A DNA stretch of 64,000 nucleotides from Pseudomonas cichorii (GCF_018343775.1 NZ_CP074349.1:5260001-5324000), one strand, 5' to 3'; positions 35,063 through 46,847 are shown, counted from the first letter of the stretch. Translations and numbers: made by a program. Notes: generated by a model not told the origin, from the sequence alone.

Positions 35063-36457
35063 CTAGGCTTCGCACGCTTCCGGTGCTGGATTGACCAGCT
35101 TTTCCAGAGTCGCACGATCCAATAATTTTGTATCGAGTTTGATATAGATGGCGGACTCTTCTGCCACCACCACTGCATCCGTCACGCCTGCTACGGACAT
35201 TAAACGCTCTGCCAGGCCTGCTTCACGCTGTGCCTCGGCTGACAACGGCAGGCGCAGGCTCGTCACGTAAGGCGGTTCACGCATGGTTACCGCAAAGGCA
35301 AGCCAGATGGCGGCCATGCCGGCGCCTCCCAGGAAAACCACGTCGAGCCCACCATGCTGGAACAACCAGCCGCCGAGTATCCCACCTGCAGCCGAACCAA
35401 GGAACTGGCTGGTTGAATAAACTCCCATCGCCGTGCCTTTTCCGCCCGCCGGCGATACTTTGCTGATCAGTGACGGCAAGGACGCTTCCAGCAGGTTGAA
35501 CGCGGTAAAGAATACCACTGTCCCTATCACCAGCGCCCGCAGCGTGTCGCCGAATGCCCAGAAGGATAGCTCAGAGAGCATCAGAACTGTGACGGCGCCG
35601 AGCAACACACGCTTCATCTGACGCTTTTTTTCTCCGTAAATGATGAACGGGATCATCGCGAAGAAAGAGATCAGCAACGCCGTGAGGTAGACCCACCAGT
35701 GCTGCTCCTTGGGCAGACCGGCTTTTTCCACCAGCGCCAGCGGTAATGCGACGAAACTGGACATCAGCATCGCGTGCAACACGAAGATACCCAAATCCAG
35801 ACGCAGCAGGTCCGGGTGACGCAGGGTCGCGCCCAGGGCCTGTTTGGCAACGCCCGACTCACGGTGCAATAACGGACCATTGGCTTTCGGAACGACGAAC
35901 GCCACGATCAGGATCCCCAACAGCGCCATGCCGCCCGTCGCGAGGAACAGCCCCGACAGGCCGAACGCGCCGGTCAGCAAAGGTCCTACCACCATGGCGA
36001 TAGCGAACGACAGGCCGATGGTCATACCGATCATGGCCATGGCCTTGGTGCGATGCTGCTCGCGCGTCAGGTCTGACAGCAAGGCCATGACCGCCGCGGA
36101 TATAGCGCCAGCACCTTGCAGGACCCGTCCGATGATGACGCCCCAGATCGTGTCGGCATTGGCGGCCACCAGGCTGCCAAGTGCAAAGACTATCAGCCCC
36201 AGATAAATCACTGGACGTCGCCCGATCCGGTCGGAGATGACGCCGAACGGAATCTGCAACACAGCCTGGGTCAGCCCATAGGCACCGATGGCCAGACCAA
36301 TAAGGGCCGGGCTCGCGCCCGCCAGGTCCATGCCGTAGGTCGCCAGGACCGGCAGAACCATGAACATGCCAAGCATTCGGAAAGCGAACACCAGGGCCAG
36401 ACCGCCTGCTGCGCGCGTCTCACCGCTACTCATCCGTTCGCTATAGGGATCGTGCAT
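35063..36457 (-). CDS. yajR: MFS transporter, YajR-like, with C-terminal ferredoxin-like domain
   Basis: Protein of 464 aa with 12 TM segments and motif A ([11 protein letters not shown] in the loop between TM2 and TM3). [59 protein letters not shown] and [11 protein letters not shown] agree with E. coli YajR, a proton-driven exporter of unknown substrate. After TM12 comes the small YAM-type domain (about 400-455: [20 protein letters not shown]). It is divergent from uvrA and upstream of ssb; in P. aeruginosa the same three genes are adjacent (from memory). Confidence 0.9.
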   Translation of the reverse strand: MHDPYSERMSSGETRAAGGLALVFAFRMLGMFMVLPVLATYGMDLAGASPALIGLAIGAYGLTQAVLQIPFGVISDRIGRRPVIYLGLIVFALGSLVAANADTIWGVIIGRVLQGAGAISAAVMALLSDLTREQHRTKAMAMIGMTIGLSFAIAMVVGPLLTGAFGLSGLFLATGGMALLGILIVAFVVPKANGPLLHRESGVAKQALGATLRHPDLLRLDLGIFVLHAMLMSSFVALPLALVEKAGLPKEQHWWVYLTALLISFFAMIPFIIYGEKKRQMKRVLLGAVTVLMLSELSFWAFGDTLRALVIGTVVFFTAFNLLEASLPSLISKVSPAGGKGTAMGVYSTSQFLGSAAGGILGGWLFQHGGLDVVFLGGAGMAAIWLAFAVTMREPPYVTSLRLPLSAEAQREAGLAERLMSVAGVTDAVVVAEESAIYIKLDTKLLDRATLEKLVNPAPEACEA

Positions 36458-36597
36458 GGAAAAACCTCGTGTGAACCGGCGGCGATTCTACCAGTCCCAT
36501 CGTGGTACAGCACATACACGAGATATACGCGACGCTTTGCCGCGTAATGGCATGCAGCCGTATACTCCGATGTTTATGCCCGCCAAGCGAGGCCGCA

Positions 36598-39432
36598 GTG
36601 GACAAGATCCTGATACGTGGGGCACGAACCCACAACCTGAAAAACATAGACCTGACCCTTCCGCGCGACAAACTGATCGTTATTACCGGCCTGTCCGGCT
36701 CCGGCAAGTCATCGCTGGCATTCGATACGCTGTACGCCGAAGGCCAGCGTCGTTATGTCGAATCTCTTTCAGCCTACGCCCGCCAGTTTCTATCGATGAT
36801 GGAAAAACCGGACGTGGACACGATCGAAGGCCTGTCGCCTGCGATTTCCATCGAGCAGAAATCCACTTCTCACAACCCGCGGTCGACCGTCGGCACCATT
36901 ACCGAGATCTACGACTACCTGCGCCTGCTGTATGCGCGAGTCGGTCAACCTCGCTGCCCGGATCACGATATCCCGCTGGAGGCCCAGACGGTCAGCCAGA
37001 TGGTCGATCTGGTGCTGACGCAACCGGAAGGCAGCAAATTGATGCTGCTGGCTCCGGTCATCCGTGAGCGCAAGGGTGAGCATCTTTCGGTGTTCGAGGA
37101 ACTGCGCGCTCAGGGCTTCGTCCGCGCCCGGGTCAACGGCAAGCTGTTCGAGCTCGACGAACTGCCCAAGCTGGATAAACAGAAGAAGCACTCCATTGAT
37201 GTGGTCGTGGATCGCTTCAAGGTGCGTCCGGACTTGCAGCAGCGTCTGGCCGAGTCGTTCGAGACGGCACTGAAACTGGCCGACGGCATCGCGCTGGTTG
37301 CACCGATGGACGATGAGCCTGGCGAAGAGATCATTTTTTCTGCGCGCTTTGCCTGCCCGATCTGCGGTCATGCCATCAGCGAGCTGGAACCCAAGCTGTT
37401 CTCCTTCAACAACCCGGCCGGCGCATGCCCGACGTGTGACGGGCTGGGCGTGAAGCAGTTCTTCGATGTGAAGCGACTGGTCAACGCCGAACTGACGCTG
37501 GCAGAAGGCGCGATACGCGGCTGGGACAGGCGCAACGTCTATTACTTCCAGATGCTGGGCTCGCTGTCCAAGCATTACGATTTCAGCCTGGAAGTACCGT
37601 TCAAGGAGCTGGCTCCCGAAACGCAGAAAATCCTGCTTAACGGCAGCGGCACACAGAATGTCGACTTCCGCTATCTGAATGATCGTGGCGATATCGTCAA
37701 ACGTGCGCATCCTTTTGAAGGCATCGTGCCGAACCTTGAGCGCCGTTACCGGGAAACCGAATCGGCAACCGTCCGTGAAGAGCTGGCCAAGTTCCTCGGC
37801 ACTCAGCCTTGCCCGGATTGCCGTGGCACTCGTTTGCGTCGCGAAGCGCGTCACGTGTGGGTCGGCGAGAAAACCCTGCCTGCGGTCACCAACCTGCCGA
37901 TTGGCGATGCCACTGACTATTTCAGTGGCCTGAAGCTGACCGGGCGCCGTGGCGAAATCGCCGACAAGATTCTCAAGGAGATCCGCGAGCGCTTGCAGTT
38001 CCTGGTCAACGTCGGCCTGGATTACCTGACGCTGGATCGCAGTGCCGATACCCTGTCGGGCGGTGAAGCGCAGCGTATCCGTCTGGCGAGCCAGATCGGT
38101 GCCGGCCTGGTGGGTGTGATGTACATCCTCGACGAGCCGTCGATTGGTCTGCATCAACGCGATAACGACCGTTTGCTGGGCACGCTCAAGCATCTGCGGG
38201 ATATCGGCAATACGGTGATCGTGGTCGAACACGATGAAGACGCTATCCGCCTTGCGGACTATGTCGTGGACATCGGACCGGGCGCTGGCGTGCATGGCGG
38301 TAATATCGTCGCTGAGGGTACGCCTGACGAGGTGATGAGCCATCCTGACTCGTTGACAGGCAAGTACCTGTCAGGCCGGGTCAAGATTGAAGTACCGGCC
38401 AAGCGCACGCCGCGTAACAAGAAGCTGTCGCTTACGCTCAAGGGCGCGCGCGGCAACAACCTGCGCAATGTGAACCTGGATATCCCGATTGGCTTGCTGA
38501 CCTGCGTGACCGGCGTTTCCGGCTCGGGCAAATCGACGCTGATCAACAACACCCTGTTCCCGCTCAGTGCCACGGCGCTCAACGGCGCAACGACTCTGGA
38601 AGCCGCGACCCACGACAGCATCAATGGCTTGCAGCATCTGGACAAGGTTGTGGATATCGACCAGAGCCCGATCGGCCGTACACCTCGCTCGAACCCGGCG
38701 ACCTACACGGGTTTGTTCACGCCTATTCGTGAGCTGTTTGCCGGTGTGCCGGAGTCGCGCTCTCGCGGTTATGGTCCTGGGCGCTTCTCGTTCAACGTCA
38801 AGGGCGGACGCTGTGAAGCGTGCCAGGGTGATGGCCTGATCAAGGTCGAGATGCACTTCCTGCCGGACATTTACGTGCCGTGCGACGTGTGCAAGAGCAA
38901 GCGCTACAACCGCGAAACCCTTGAAATCAAATACAAGGGCAAGAACATCCACGAAGTGCTGGAAATGACCATCGAGGAAGCTCGTGAATTCTTCGATGCC
39001 GTTCCGGCTCTGGCGCGCAAGCTCCAGACACTGATGGATGTCGGGCTTTCCTACATCAAGCTAGGGCAGTCGGCGACAACCTTGTCGGGCGGTGAGGCAC
39101 AACGGGTCAAGCTGTCTCGCGAACTCTCCAAGCGCGATACCGGCAAGACGCTGTATATCCTCGACGAACCCACAACCGGTCTGCACTTTGCCGATATCCA
39201 GCAATTGCTCGATGTCTTGCATCGTCTGCGCGATCACGGCAACACAGTGGTCGTGATCGAGCACAACCTGGACGTCATCAAGACAGCCGACTGGCTGGTG
39301 GATCTCGGTCCGGAAGGTGGTTCAAGGGGTGGGCAGATTATCGCCACCGGTACGCCAGAAGAAGTCGCGGAGATGGAGCAGTCCTATACCGGCCACTATC
39401 TCAAGCCCCTGCTGATCAGGGACCGTGCTTGA
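36598..39432 (+). CDS. uvrA: UvrABC system protein A
   Basis: Protein of 944 aa, normal for UvrA, that finds DNA damage in nucleotide excision repair. The start is GTG ([16 protein letters not shown], as in E. coli MDKI) with GCGAGG 6 nt upstream. Two ABC modules are visible: Walker A in [10 protein letters not shown] and [10 protein letters not shown], signatures LSGGEAQR twice, with zinc modules (CPICGH ... CPTCDG, and CEACQGDG ... [10 protein letters not shown]). No LexA box could be recognised in the gap to yajR. Confidence 0.98.
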   Translation: MDKILIRGARTHNLKNIDLTLPRDKLIVITGLSGSGKSSLAFDTLYAEGQRRYVESLSAYARQFLSMMEKPDVDTIEGLSPAISIEQKSTSHNPRSTVGTITEIYDYLRLLYARVGQPRCPDHDIPLEAQTVSQMVDLVLTQPEGSKLMLLAPVIRERKGEHLSVFEELRAQGFVRARVNGKLFELDELPKLDKQKKHSIDVVVDRFKVRPDLQQRLAESFETALKLADGIALVAPMDDEPGEEIIFSARFACPICGHAISELEPKLFSFNNPAGACPTCDGLGVKQFFDVKRLVNAELTLAEGAIRGWDRRNVYYFQMLGSLSKHYDFSLEVPFKELAPETQKILLNGSGTQNVDFRYLNDRGDIVKRAHPFEGIVPNLERRYRETESATVREELAKFLGTQPCPDCRGTRLRREARHVWVGEKTLPAVTNLPIGDATDYFSGLKLTGRRGEIADKILKEIRERLQFLVNVGLDYLTLDRSADTLSGGEAQRIRLASQIGAGLVGVMYILDEPSIGLHQRDNDRLLGTLKHLRDIGNTVIVVEHDEDAIRLADYVVDIGPGAGVHGGNIVAEGTPDEVMSHPDSLTGKYLSGRVKIEVPAKRTPRNKKLSLTLKGARGNNLRNVNLDIPIGLLTCVTGVSGSGKSTLINNTLFPLSATALNGATTLEAATHDSINGLQHLDKVVDIDQSPIGRTPRSNPATYTGLFTPIRELFAGVPESRSRGYGPGRFSFNVKGGRCEACQGDGLIKVEMHFLPDIYVPCDVCKSKRYNRETLEIKYKGKNIHEVLEMTIEEAREFFDAVPALARKLQTLMDVGLSYIKLGQSATTLSGGEAQRVKLSRELSKRDTGKTLYILDEPTTGLHFADIQQLLDVLHRLRDHGNTVVVIEHNLDVIKTADWLVDLGPEGGSRGGQIIATGTPEEVAEMEQSYTGHYLKPLLIRDRA

Positions 39433-39461
39433 GTCGGCGGATTGCGTAAACACGCAAAATG

Positions 39462-39498
39462 AAAAAGCCCCTGCCACATGAGTGTGCAGGGGCTTTTT
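39462..39498. terminator. Bidirectional terminator between uvrA and ftnA
   Basis: AAAAAGCCCCTG and CAGGGGCTTTTT pair around a short CCACATGAGTGTG-type top that can extend the stem by CACA/TGTG. A and T tracts flank both sides, so it can terminate uvrA and the convergent ferritin gene. Confidence 0.9.
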
Positions 39499-39516
39499 AC
39501 TATGCGGGCTGTGGAA

Positions 39517-39981
39517 TCAGAACTGCGACTGCAGATAGTTTTCCAGACCGATAGCCTTGATCAGGCCCATCTGCTGCTCCAGCCAGTAGGTGTGATCTTC
39601 CTCGGTGTCAGCCAGCTGCAGACGCAGGATGTCGCGGCTGATGTAATCCTTGTGCAGTTCGCACAGCTCGATGCCTTTACACAGCGCAGCACGAACCTTG
39701 TATTCAAGACGCAGGTCGCTGGCGAGCATTTCAGGCACAGTAGTACCGATTTCAAGATCGTCCGGACGCATGCGAGGCGTGCCTTCGAGCATCAGGATAC
39801 GACGAATCAGCGCATCGGCGTGTTGCGCCTCTTCTTCCATTTCATGATTGATGCGTTCGTAGAGCTTGGCGAAACCCCAATCTTCGTACATACGCGAATG
39901 GATGAAATATTGGTCACGAGCAGCCAATTCGCCAGTGAGCAACGTGTTCAGATAATCGATTACTTCTGGATGGCCTTGCAT
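39517..39981 (-). CDS. ftnA: Bacterial ferritin FtnA (usually annotated bacterioferritin BfrA)
   Basis: Ferritin of 154 aa forming a 24-subunit iron store. Ferroxidase residues are in place (E18, E51, H54 and the later E and H of DTEEDH). Position 52, which is the heme-binding Met in true bacterioferritins, is Ala (EEEAQHAD), so it should not bind heme between subunits in the usual way. The sequence is close to P. aeruginosa FtnA (formerly BfrA), which lies beside katA there and supports KatA activity, possibly by supplying iron. Here too katA is next upstream. Confidence 0.92.
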   Translation of the reverse strand: MQGHPEVIDYLNTLLTGELAARDQYFIHSRMYEDWGFAKLYERINHEMEEEAQHADALIRRILMLEGTPRMRPDDLEIGTTVPEMLASDLRLEYKVRAALCKGIELCELHKDYISRDILRLQLADTEEDHTYWLEQQMGLIKAIGLENYLQSQF

Positions 39982-40092
39982 CGCACCAGATCTCCCTGCT
40001 GAAAGGCCATAGTTTGAACCAAGCTGACTGTCAGGTCACTTCCAAAAACGCAATAATCCGATAAAAAGCGGCGAAAAACGGCCTATAAGAAG

Positions 40093-40119
40093 CGAAAAAC
40101 CGCCCAAATGAGGGCGGTT
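40093..40119 (-). terminator. Intrinsic terminator after katA
   Basis: On the minus strand AACCGCCC-TCATTT-GGGCGGTT is followed by TTTCG, just after the catalase stop. Confidence 0.85.
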
Positions 40120-40136
40120 CTGTTTCTCACTTCGAG

Positions 40137-41585
40137 TTAGCCCAGTTTGACGCCCAGGGCTTTGGCAATACCTTCGCCATAAGCCGGGTCAGCCTGGAAG
40201 AAGTACTGCAACTGACGCTGTACCACATCACTGGAAACGCCCTGCATCGCACCGGCAATATTGCCGATCAGCAACGCCTTTTGGTCGGCGTCCATGAGGT
40301 TGAACAACTTGCCAGCCTGGCTGTAGTAATCGGTATCTTCACGATGATCGTGACGATCGGCAGTTCCACTCAGGGCCAGAGCCGGTTCGGCATAACGAGG
40401 CGCCTGCTTTGGCGCATCGCCGTAGCTGTTTGGCTCGTAGTTCGGAGCCGCACCGCCGTTAATGCCGAGCGCCATGGCACCGTCACGCTGATAGCTGTTT
40501 ACTGGGCTTTTCGCAGCATTGATCGGCAAGTGCTGGTGGTTGGTGCCTACACGGTAGCGATGAGCATCGGCGTAAGCGAACACACGCCCCTGGAGCATGC
40601 GATCAGGCGACAGCCCTACGCCTGGCACCATGTTGCTCGGGCCGAAAGCAGCCTGCTCGACTTCAGCGAAGTAGTTGAGCGAGTTACGGTTGAGCTCCAG
40701 CTCACCGACTTCGATCAACGGAAACTCTTTCTGCGACCAGGTCTTGGTCACATCGAAGGGGTTTTCATGATGGTTGGCAGCCTGAGCTTCACTCATCAAC
40801 TGGATGCACACCTGCCATTTCGGGAAATCACCACGCTCGATGGCGGTGAACAGGTCGCGCTGTGCGTAATCCGGGTCGGTACCAGCCAGGCGAGCAGCAT
40901 CAGCCGGCGTCAGGTTCTTGATGCCTTGCCTGGACTTGTAGTGCCACTTGACCCAATGACGCTCACCCGCAGCGCTGATGAGGCTGTAAGTGTGGCTACC
41001 AAAGCCATGCATGTGGCGGTAGCCATCAGGGATGCCGCGATCAGAGAACAGAATAGTGATCTGGTGCAAAGCCTCTGGAGAGTACGACCAGAAGTCCCAC
41101 ATCGCTTGTGCACTTTTCAGGTTGCTCTGTGGCAGACGCTTTTGGGTGTGGATGAAGTCCGGGAATTTCAGTGGATCACGGATAAAGAACACAGGCGTGT
41201 TGTTACCCACGATGTCCCAGTTACCTTCTTCGGTGTAAAACTTCACAGCGAAACCACGTGGGTCACGCTCGGTGTCAGCCGAGCCACGCTCACCACCGAC
41301 AGTGGAGAAGCGCAGGAATATAGGCGTCTGCTTGCCGATCGACTCGAAGAGCTTGGCGCTGGAGTATTGGGTAATGTCGCGGGTGACTGTGAAAGTACCG
41401 TGAGCCCCCGAACCCTTGGCGTGTACACGACGCTCCGGAATGTTCTCGCGGTTGAAGTGGGCAAGCTTCTCGATCAGGTGAAAGTCGTCCAGCAGCAACG
41501 GGCCACGAGGACCGGCGGAGCGAGAGTTCTGGTTATCCGCGACAGGCGCGCCACTGGCAGTGGTAAGCGTTTTGGTCTGGCTCAT
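40137..41585 (-). CDS. katA: Catalase KatA (monofunctional, small-subunit heme type)
   Basis: Protein of 482 aa that dismutates hydrogen peroxide. The distal His is H55 in [13 protein letters not shown], the Asn is in VGNNTPVFF (128-129), and the proximal Tyr is in [12 protein letters not shown]. The length fits a clade-3 small-subunit enzyme without the C-terminal flavodoxin-like domain of KatE. GAGGAAG precedes the ATG. It is separately transcribed between rplQ and ftnA; no clear OxyR site was recognised upstream. Confidence 0.96.
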   Translation of the reverse strand: MSQTKTLTTASGAPVADNQNSRSAGPRGPLLLDDFHLIEKLAHFNRENIPERRVHAKGSGAHGTFTVTRDITQYSSAKLFESIGKQTPIFLRFSTVGGERGSADTERDPRGFAVKFYTEEGNWDIVGNNTPVFFIRDPLKFPDFIHTQKRLPQSNLKSAQAMWDFWSYSPEALHQITILFSDRGIPDGYRHMHGFGSHTYSLISAAGERHWVKWHYKSRQGIKNLTPADAARLAGTDPDYAQRDLFTAIERGDFPKWQVCIQLMSEAQAANHHENPFDVTKTWSQKEFPLIEVGELELNRNSLNYFAEVEQAAFGPSNMVPGVGLSPDRMLQGRVFAYADAHRYRVGTNHQHLPINAAKSPVNSYQRDGAMALGINGGAAPNYEPNSYGDAPKQAPRYAEPALALSGTADRHDHREDTDYYSQAGKLFNLMDADQKALLIGNIAGAMQGVSSDVVQRQLQYFFQADPAYGEGIAKALGVKLG

Positions 41586-41701
41586 TGGATTCTTCCTCAG
41601 TCTTATAGGCTGGCTAAAATGGTCTGGGGAGGATTATTGGTCAGAACTGAAACACTCTCAAATTTATTAAATTATGCGAGCTGATAGTTTTTACGAATTT
41701 C

Positions 41702-41732
41702 AAAAACAAAAAACCGGGCACAAGGCCCGGTT
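41702..41732 (-). terminator. Terminator of the alpha ribosomal operon, after rplQ
   Basis: On the minus strand AACCGGGC-CTTGT-GCCCGGTT is followed by TTTTGTTTTTG. It ends the long unit that reads from the S10/spc/alpha operons. Confidence 0.92.
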
Positions 41733-41751
41733 CTTTGTTCAGACTGACGTC

Positions 41752-42138
41752 TTATTCAGCAGCTTCTACAACACCACCGACAGGACGATCAACCAGCTCG
41801 ACGTACGCCATTGGCGCGTTGTCGCCAGCGCGGAAACCGCACTTGAGGATACGCAGGTAGCCGCCCTGACGGGTTGCATAGCGCTTGCCCAGATCGTTGA
41901 ACAGCTTACCAACGATTTCTTTCGAACGAGTACGGTCGAAAGCCAAACGACGGTTAGCAACGCTGTCTACCTTGGCCAGAGTGATCAGCGGCTCGGCAAC
42001 GCGGCGCAGTTCCTTGGCTTTCGGCAGGGTAGTTTTGATCAGCTCGTGCTCGAACAGCGACACCGCCATGTTCTGGAACATAGCCTTGCGGTGAGAGCTG
42101 GTACGGCTCAGGTGACGTCCACTTTTACGATGACGCAT
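41752..42138 (-). CDS. rplQ: 50S ribosomal protein L17
   Basis: Protein of 128 aa with [20 protein letters not shown], the hallmark L17 N-terminus, and [20 protein letters not shown]17 sits near the peptide exit tunnel. It is the last gene of the alpha operon, 42 nt after rpoA, and is followed by the terminator. Confidence 0.98.
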   Translation of the reverse strand: MRHRKSGRHLSRTSSHRKAMFQNMAVSLFEHELIKTTLPKAKELRRVAEPLITLAKVDSVANRRLAFDRTRSKEIVGKLFNDLGKRYATRQGGYLRILKCGFRAGDNAPMAYVELVDRPVGGVVEAAE

Positions 42139-42180
42139 GGTTCATTCCTTACCAAACACAACGTTCGGTGATTACGACGA

Positions 42181-43182
42181 TCAGGCAGTCGCCTTGTCGT
42201 CCTTCTTAAGACTTGCAGGCGGCCAGTTGTCGAGGCGCATGCCGAGGGAAAGACCACGAGAAGCCAGGACATCCTTGATCTCGGTCAAGGATTTCTTGCC
42301 CAGGTTCGGAGTCTTCAACAGTTCTACTTCGGTACGCTGAATCAGGTCGCCGATGTAGTAAATGTTCTCCGCCTTAAGGCAGTTGGCCGAACGCACGGTC
42401 AGTTCCAAATCGTCAACCGGACGGAGGAGGATCGGATCGATCTCATCTTCCTGTTCGATTACCACTGGTTCGCTGTCACCTTTGAGGTCGACGAACGCAG
42501 CCAACTGCTGTTGCAGAATGGTTGCAGCACGACGGATAGCCTCTTCAGGATCCAGAGTACCGTTGGTTTCCATATCAATAACCAGCTTGTCCAGGTTGGT
42601 ACGCTGCTCGACACGGGCGTTTTGCACCTCGTAGGCGATGCGACGTACTGGGCTGAACGAAGAGTCAAGCTGCAGACGACCAATGCTGCGGCTTTCGTCT
42701 TCATCGCTCTGACGCGAGTCTGCCGGTTCATAACCACGACCACGAGCTACTACGAGCTTCATGTTCAAGGCGCCGTTAGACGCCAGGTTAGCGATTACGT
42801 GATCGGGATTAACGATCTCGACATCATGATCCAGCTGAATATCGGCAGCGGTAACCACCCCCGAACCCTTCTTCGACAAGGTCAGCGTAACTTCGTCTCG
42901 ACCGTGCAGCTTGATAGCCAGACCTTTAAGGTTCAACAGGATTTCAATTACGTCTTCCTGTACACCTTCGATGGCGCTGTACTCATGGAGTACACCGTCA
43001 ATCTCGGCCTCGACTACTGCACAGCCGGGCATGGAGGACAACAGAATGCGGCGAAGCGCGTTGCCCAGGGTATGGCCAAAACCACGCTCGAGAGGCTCGA
43101 GAGTAATCTTGGCGCGGGTTGGACTGACAACCTGCACATCAATGTGGCGGGGTGTCAGGAACTCATTTACCGAAATCTGCAT
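42181..43182 (-). CDS. rpoA: DNA-directed RNA polymerase alpha subunit
   Basis: Protein of 333 aa: an N-terminal assembly domain (1-235, with [27 protein letters not shown] helix 1), an acidic linker, and the C-terminal domain that contacts UP elements and activators ([32 protein letters not shown]). It lies between rpsD and rplQ, as in other gammaproteobacteria. Confidence 0.98.
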   Translation of the reverse strand: MQISVNEFLTPRHIDVQVVSPTRAKITLEPLERGFGHTLGNALRRILLSSMPGCAVVEAEIDGVLHEYSAIEGVQEDVIEILLNLKGLAIKLHGRDEVTLTLSKKGSGVVTAADIQLDHDVEIVNPDHVIANLASNGALNMKLVVARGRGYEPADSRQSDEDESRSIGRLQLDSSFSPVRRIAYEVQNARVEQRTNLDKLVIDMETNGTLDPEEAIRRAATILQQQLAAFVDLKGDSEPVVIEQEDEIDPILLRPVDDLELTVRSANCLKAENIYYIGDLIQRTEVELLKTPNLGKKSLTEIKDVLASRGLSLGMRLDNWPPASLKKDDKATA

Positions 43183-43204
43183 GGATGCACCTATTTTCTA
43201 GCCC

Positions 43205-43825
43205 TTACTTGGAGTAGAGCTCGACAATCAGGCTTTCGTTGATGTCGGCGGATAGATCACTGCGAGCTGGAACGTTCTTGAAAACGCCCGATTTCTTCTC
43301 AGTGTCTACTTCTACCCATTCTACGCGGCCACGTTGGGCACACAGATCGAGAGCCTGGACAATACGCAGTTGGTTCTTGGCCTTCTCGCGAATAGCGACT
43401 ACGTCACCAGCACGAACCTGGTAAGAAGGAACGTTAACGGTTTTGCCGTTGACGCTGATCGACTTGTGCGAAACCAGTTGACGGGATTCGGCACGAGTCG
43501 AGCCGAAGCCCATACGATATACAACGTTGTCCAGACGGCATTCGAGCAATTGCAGCAGGTTTTCGCCTGTTGCGCCTTTCTTGCCGGCAGCTTCTTTGTA
43601 GTAGCCGCTGAACTGACGCTCGAGAACGCCGTAGATACGACGGACTTTTTGCTTTTCACGCAGCTGAGTACCGTAATCGGACTGGCGACCGCGGCGTTGA
43701 CCGTGGATGCCTGGAGCTGCTTCGATGTTGCACTTGGATTCGATAGCGCGAACGCCGCTCTTCAGAAAGAGATCGGTGCCTTCACGACGAGCAAGTTTGC
43801 ATTTTGGACCAATGTAACGAGCCAT
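43205..43825 (-). CDS. rpsD: 30S ribosomal protein S4
   Basis: Protein of 206 aa that nucleates 30S assembly and in E. coli represses its own (alpha) operon. [24 protein letters not shown] is typical; there is no CxxC zinc finger, so it is the zinc-free form. The S4 RNA-binding domain is at about 95-155 ([20 protein letters not shown]). Confidence 0.98.
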   Translation of the reverse strand: MARYIGPKCKLARREGTDLFLKSGVRAIESKCNIEAAPGIHGQRRGRQSDYGTQLREKQKVRRIYGVLERQFSGYYKEAAGKKGATGENLLQLLECRLDNVVYRMGFGSTRAESRQLVSHKSISVNGKTVNVPSYQVRAGDVVAIREKAKNQLRIVQALDLCAQRGRVEWVEVDTEKKSGVFKNVPARSDLSADINESLIVELYSK

Positions 43826-43843
43826 TTCTTACAGTCTCCTGGA

Positions 43844-44233
43844 TTACACGCGGCGCTTCTTCGGCGGACGGCACCCGTTGTGCGGGATTGGCGTCACGTC
43901 GGTGATGCTGGCGATCTTATAGCCACAGCCGTTCAATGCACGGACAGCGGATTCACGACCTGGGCCTGGACCCTTGACATTGACGTCGAGGTTTTTCAGA
44001 CCGTACTCCAGCGCGGCTTGACCAGCACGCTCGGCAGCTACTTGAGCAGCGAACGGGGTGGACTTGCGTGAACCACGGAAACCCGAACCGCCGGAGGTAG
44101 CCCAGGAAAGAGCGTTACCTTGACGATCGGTAATGGTGACGATTGTGTTGTTAAACGACGCGTGGATGTGGGCGATGCCATCAACCACTGTCTTTTTAAC
44201 TTTTTTACGAGGACGAGCAGCAGGTTTTGCCAT
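43844..44233 (-). CDS. rpsK: 30S ribosomal protein S11
   Basis: Protein of 129 aa with [38 protein letters not shown] and the C-terminal [13 protein letters not shown]11 lines the mRNA exit side of the 30S platform. It lies between rpsM and rpsD with short gaps. Confidence 0.98.
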   Translation of the reverse strand: MAKPAARPRKKVKKTVVDGIAHIHASFNNTIVTITDRQGNALSWATSGGSGFRGSRKSTPFAAQVAAERAGQAALEYGLKNLDVNVKGPGPGRESAVRALNGCGYKIASITDVTPIPHNGCRPPKKRRV

Positions 44234-44263
44234 GACTAAATTCCTGTCGAAACGCTGGAGCGA

Positions 44264-44620
44264 TTACTTGCGGATCGGCTTACGCGGACCTTTGCGAGTA
44301 CGCGCATTGGTCTTGGTACGCTGACCGCGTACTGGCAGACCACGACGATGACGCAGACCGCGGTAGCAGCCCAAATCCATCAAGCGCTTGATTTTCATGT
44401 TGATTTCGCGACGCAGGTCACCTTCAGTGGTGAACTTCGCCACTTCGCCACGCAGCTGTTCAATCTGCTCGTCGCTCAGATCTTTGATCTTTGCCGCTGG
44501 GTTAACCCCAGTGGTTGCACAAATTTTCTGTGCAGTTGTGCGACCAACACCATAGATGTAGGTCAGCGAGATAACAGTATGCTTGTTATCTGGAATGTTA
44601 ACGCCTGCAATACGGGCCAT
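44264..44620 (-). CDS. rpsM: 30S ribosomal protein S13
   Basis: Protein of 118 aa with [26 protein letters not shown] and the basic tail [15 protein letters not shown]. It contacts P-site tRNA and makes bridges to the 50S subunit. It is preceded by a 130-nt gap that contains a hairpin and a promoter-like sequence, so the alpha operon can probably start here. Confidence 0.98.
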   Translation of the reverse strand: MARIAGVNIPDNKHTVISLTYIYGVGRTTAQKICATTGVNPAAKIKDLSDEQIEQLRGEVAKFTTEGDLRREINMKIKRLMDLGCYRGLRHRRGLPVRGQRTKTNARTRKGPRKPIRK

Positions 44621-44679
44621 TCAGTGGGACTCCAATTGACAGCTACCTACGCCCCGGAAGCCAAGAAATAGGGCGCGAG

Positions 44680-44708
44680 ATAATATCGCTGTAGGAACAA
44701 ATAATCAA
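44680..44708 (-). promoter_or_regulatory. Candidate internal sigma70 promoter for rpsM-rpsK-rpsD-rpoA-rplQ
   Basis: On the minus strand TTGATT (44708-44703) and TATTAT (44685-44680) are exactly 17 nt apart. The first base of the -35 touches the preceding hairpin. The predicted start is about 50 nt before the rpsM ATG. Confidence 0.6.
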
Positions 44709-44732
44709 CCCAGCAGCGCACTAGCTGCTGGG
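44709..44732 (-). terminator. Hairpin after rpmJ, possible attenuator
   Basis: CCCAGCAGC-TAGTGC-GCTGCTGGG (minus strand) is a perfect 9-nt stem, followed by TTGATTATTTG. The T-tract is weak and also forms the -35 of the next promoter. It lies 19 nt after the rpmJ stop. Confidence 0.6.
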
Positions 44733-44750
44733 CTTAAGCACAAATCACAA

Positions 44751-44867
44751 TCAGCCTTGGCGCTGCTTATGACGTGGTTCCGCGCTGCAAATTACTCGAA
44801 CCACACCTTCGCGGCGAATAATCTTGCAGTTACGGCACAGCTTTTTCACCGATGCACGAACTTTCAT
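44751..44867 (-). CDS. rpmJ: 50S ribosomal protein L36 (zinc-binding form)
   Basis: Protein of 38 aa: [20 protein letters not shown] and so on, ending RHKQRQG. It is the C+ form with zinc ligands C11, C14, C27 and H33. It lies 28 nt after secY, the normal last position of the spc operon. GAGGAG precedes the ATG. Confidence 0.96.
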
Positions 44868-44895
44868 CACCAACTCCTCGAACCTTATGGGTACC

Positions 44896-46230
44896 TCAGC
44901 GCAGCATTCCGCCGCCGCTGCCGTAACCCTTCAGGTTGGCTTTCTTCATCAGGGATTCATACTGGTGCGAAACGAGGTGAGATTGTACTTGCGACATAAA
45001 GTCCATCACAACCACGACCACGATCAGCAACGAGGTCCCGCCAAGGTAGAACGGTACGTTTGCTGCAACCACCAGAAACTGGGGAAGCAGGCACACGGCC
45101 GTCATATAAAGAGCACCGAACATGGTCAAGCGGGTCAGGACGCCATCAATATAGCGTGCCGACTGCTCACCTGGACGGATACCCGGAATAAAGGCACCGG
45201 ACTTCTTCAGGTTTTCCGCTACGTCTTTCGGATTGAACATCAACGCCGTATAGAAGAAGCAGAAGAAAATAATCCCTGCACTAAACAGCAGAATATTCAA
45301 CGGCTGACCAGGAGCGATCGACTGCGAGATGTCCTGCAACCAGCCCATACCTTCAGACTGACCGAACCAGGAACCCAGCGAAGCCGGGAACAGCAAGATG
45401 CTGCTCGCAAAAATGGCAGGAATAACACCAGCCATATTCACTTTCAGCGGCAGGTGGCTGGTCTGCGCAGCGAAGACCTTACGGCCCTGCTGACGCTTGG
45501 CGTAGTGAACAGCAATACGACGCTGACCACGCTCAATGAACACCACGAAACCGATGATCGCTACTGCCAGCAAACCGATCGCAACCAGGGCGAAGATATT
45601 GATATCACCCGTGCGTGCAGACTCGAAAGACTGCCCGATCGCTCTCGGAAGACCGGCGACGATACCTGCGAAAATCAACATCGAGATACCGTTACCAACA
45701 CCGCGCTCGGTAATCTGCTCGCCCAGCCACATCATGAACATTGCACCAGCCACGAAGGTGGTGACAGCCACGAAGTGGAAGCCGATATCTGCAGAGAAAG
45801 CAACGCCCTGACTGGCCAGGCCAACGGACATGCCGATAGCTTGAACCAATGCCAGGACGACGGTGCCGTAGCGGGTGTACTGGCTGATCTTGCGACGGCC
45901 AGCTTCACCTTCCTTCTTCAACTGCTCCAGCTGCGGGCTGACGGCGGTCATCAGCTGCATGATGATCGATGCCGAAATGTACGGCATGATCCCCAGTGCA
46001 AAGATACTCATCCGCTCCAGCGCGCCGCCGGAAAACATGTTGAACAAGCTAAGAATGGTCCCCTCATTCTGTCGAAACAGGTCTGCCAGTCGATCCGGGT
46101 TGATACCTGGAACCGGGATGTGTGCGCCTATTCGGTAGACGATAATCGCCAGGAACAGAAAACGCAGACGAGCCCAGAGTTCAGACATACCGCCTTTGCC
46201 GAGCGCAGAGAGAGCACCTTGCTTAGCCAT
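44896..46230 (-). CDS. secY: Preprotein translocase subunit SecY
   Basis: Protein of 444 aa with ten TM segments forming the SecYEG channel for secreted and membrane proteins. Typical marks are [13 protein letters not shown] after TM1, the [12 protein letters not shown] plug and lateral-gate region, and the cytosolic loop [20 protein letters not shown]. It starts directly after the rplO stop (TAAATG), so they are coupled. Confidence 0.98.
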
Positions 46231-46665
46231 TTATTCCTCGAACTTGCCGCCAGCTGCTTCGATAGCCGCACGCGCACCTTTGGTGGCTGCGATACCTTTG
46301 ATGGTGACAGCGCGAGTAACTTCGCCGGACAGCATGATTTTCACACGCTGTACGTTTTGGTTAATCACGTTGGCATCCTTCAGGGACTGCACAGTTACGA
46401 TGTCGCCTTCCACTTTGGCCAGCTCGGACAGACGCACTTCTGCGCGATCCATGGCTTTCAGGGAAACGAAACCGAATTTTGGCAGACGACGATGCAACGG
46501 CTGTTGGCCGCCTTCAAAGCCCGGAGCAATGGTGCCACCGGAGCGGGAGGTCTGACCTTTGTGACCACGGCCACCAGTCTTACCCAAACCACTACCGATA
46601 CCACGGCCCGGACGATGCTTTTCGCGACGGGAACCCGGCGCTGGACTCAGATCATTGAGTTTCAT
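46231..46665 (-). CDS. rplO: 50S ribosomal protein L15
   Basis: Protein of 144 aa with the Gly/Arg-rich N-terminal extension ([30 protein letters not shown]) that threads into 23S rRNA, and [18 protein letters not shown]. It lies 3 nt after rpmD and abuts secY. Confidence 0.98.
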   Translation of the reverse strand: MKLNDLSPAPGSRREKHRPGRGIGSGLGKTGGRGHKGQTSRSGGTIAPGFEGGQQPLHRRLPKFGFVSLKAMDRAEVRLSELAKVEGDIVTVQSLKDANVINQNVQRVKIMLSGEVTRAVTIKGIAATKGARAAIEAAGGKFEE

Positions 46666-46668
46666 CGA

Positions 46669-46845
46669 TTAACCCTCGACTCGCAGCATGTAGTAAGCCT
46701 TGTTGATCATCCCGCGATTCTCGGGAGTATCCAGGACTTCTACAGTGTGACCGATGCGACGCAGACCCAGACCCTTAACGCACAGTTTGTGGTTAGGGAG
46801 ACGGCCGGCGGTGCTTTTGATCAGCGTTACTTTAACGGTAGCCAT
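46669..46845 (-). CDS. rpmD: 50S ribosomal protein L30
   Basis: Protein of 58 aa reading [20 protein letters not shown], then [22 protein letters not shown] in family pattern, ending MLRVEG. It sits between rpsE and rplO, its standard place in the spc operon. Its start lies 2 nt after the rpsE stop. Confidence 0.97.
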   Translation of the reverse strand: MATVKVTLIKSTAGRLPNHKLCVKGLGLRRIGHTVEVLDTPENRGMINKAYYMLRVEG

Positions 46846-46847
46846 GA

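Noticed and set aside
36458-36597. LexA (SOS) box upstream of uvrA
   Set aside because: No CTG-N10-CAG site of acceptable quality was found in the gap between yajR and uvrA.
41586-41751. OxyR site upstream of katA
   Set aside because: An AT-rich stretch with CTAT and ATAA elements is present, but the spacing does not fit the ATAG-type consensus.
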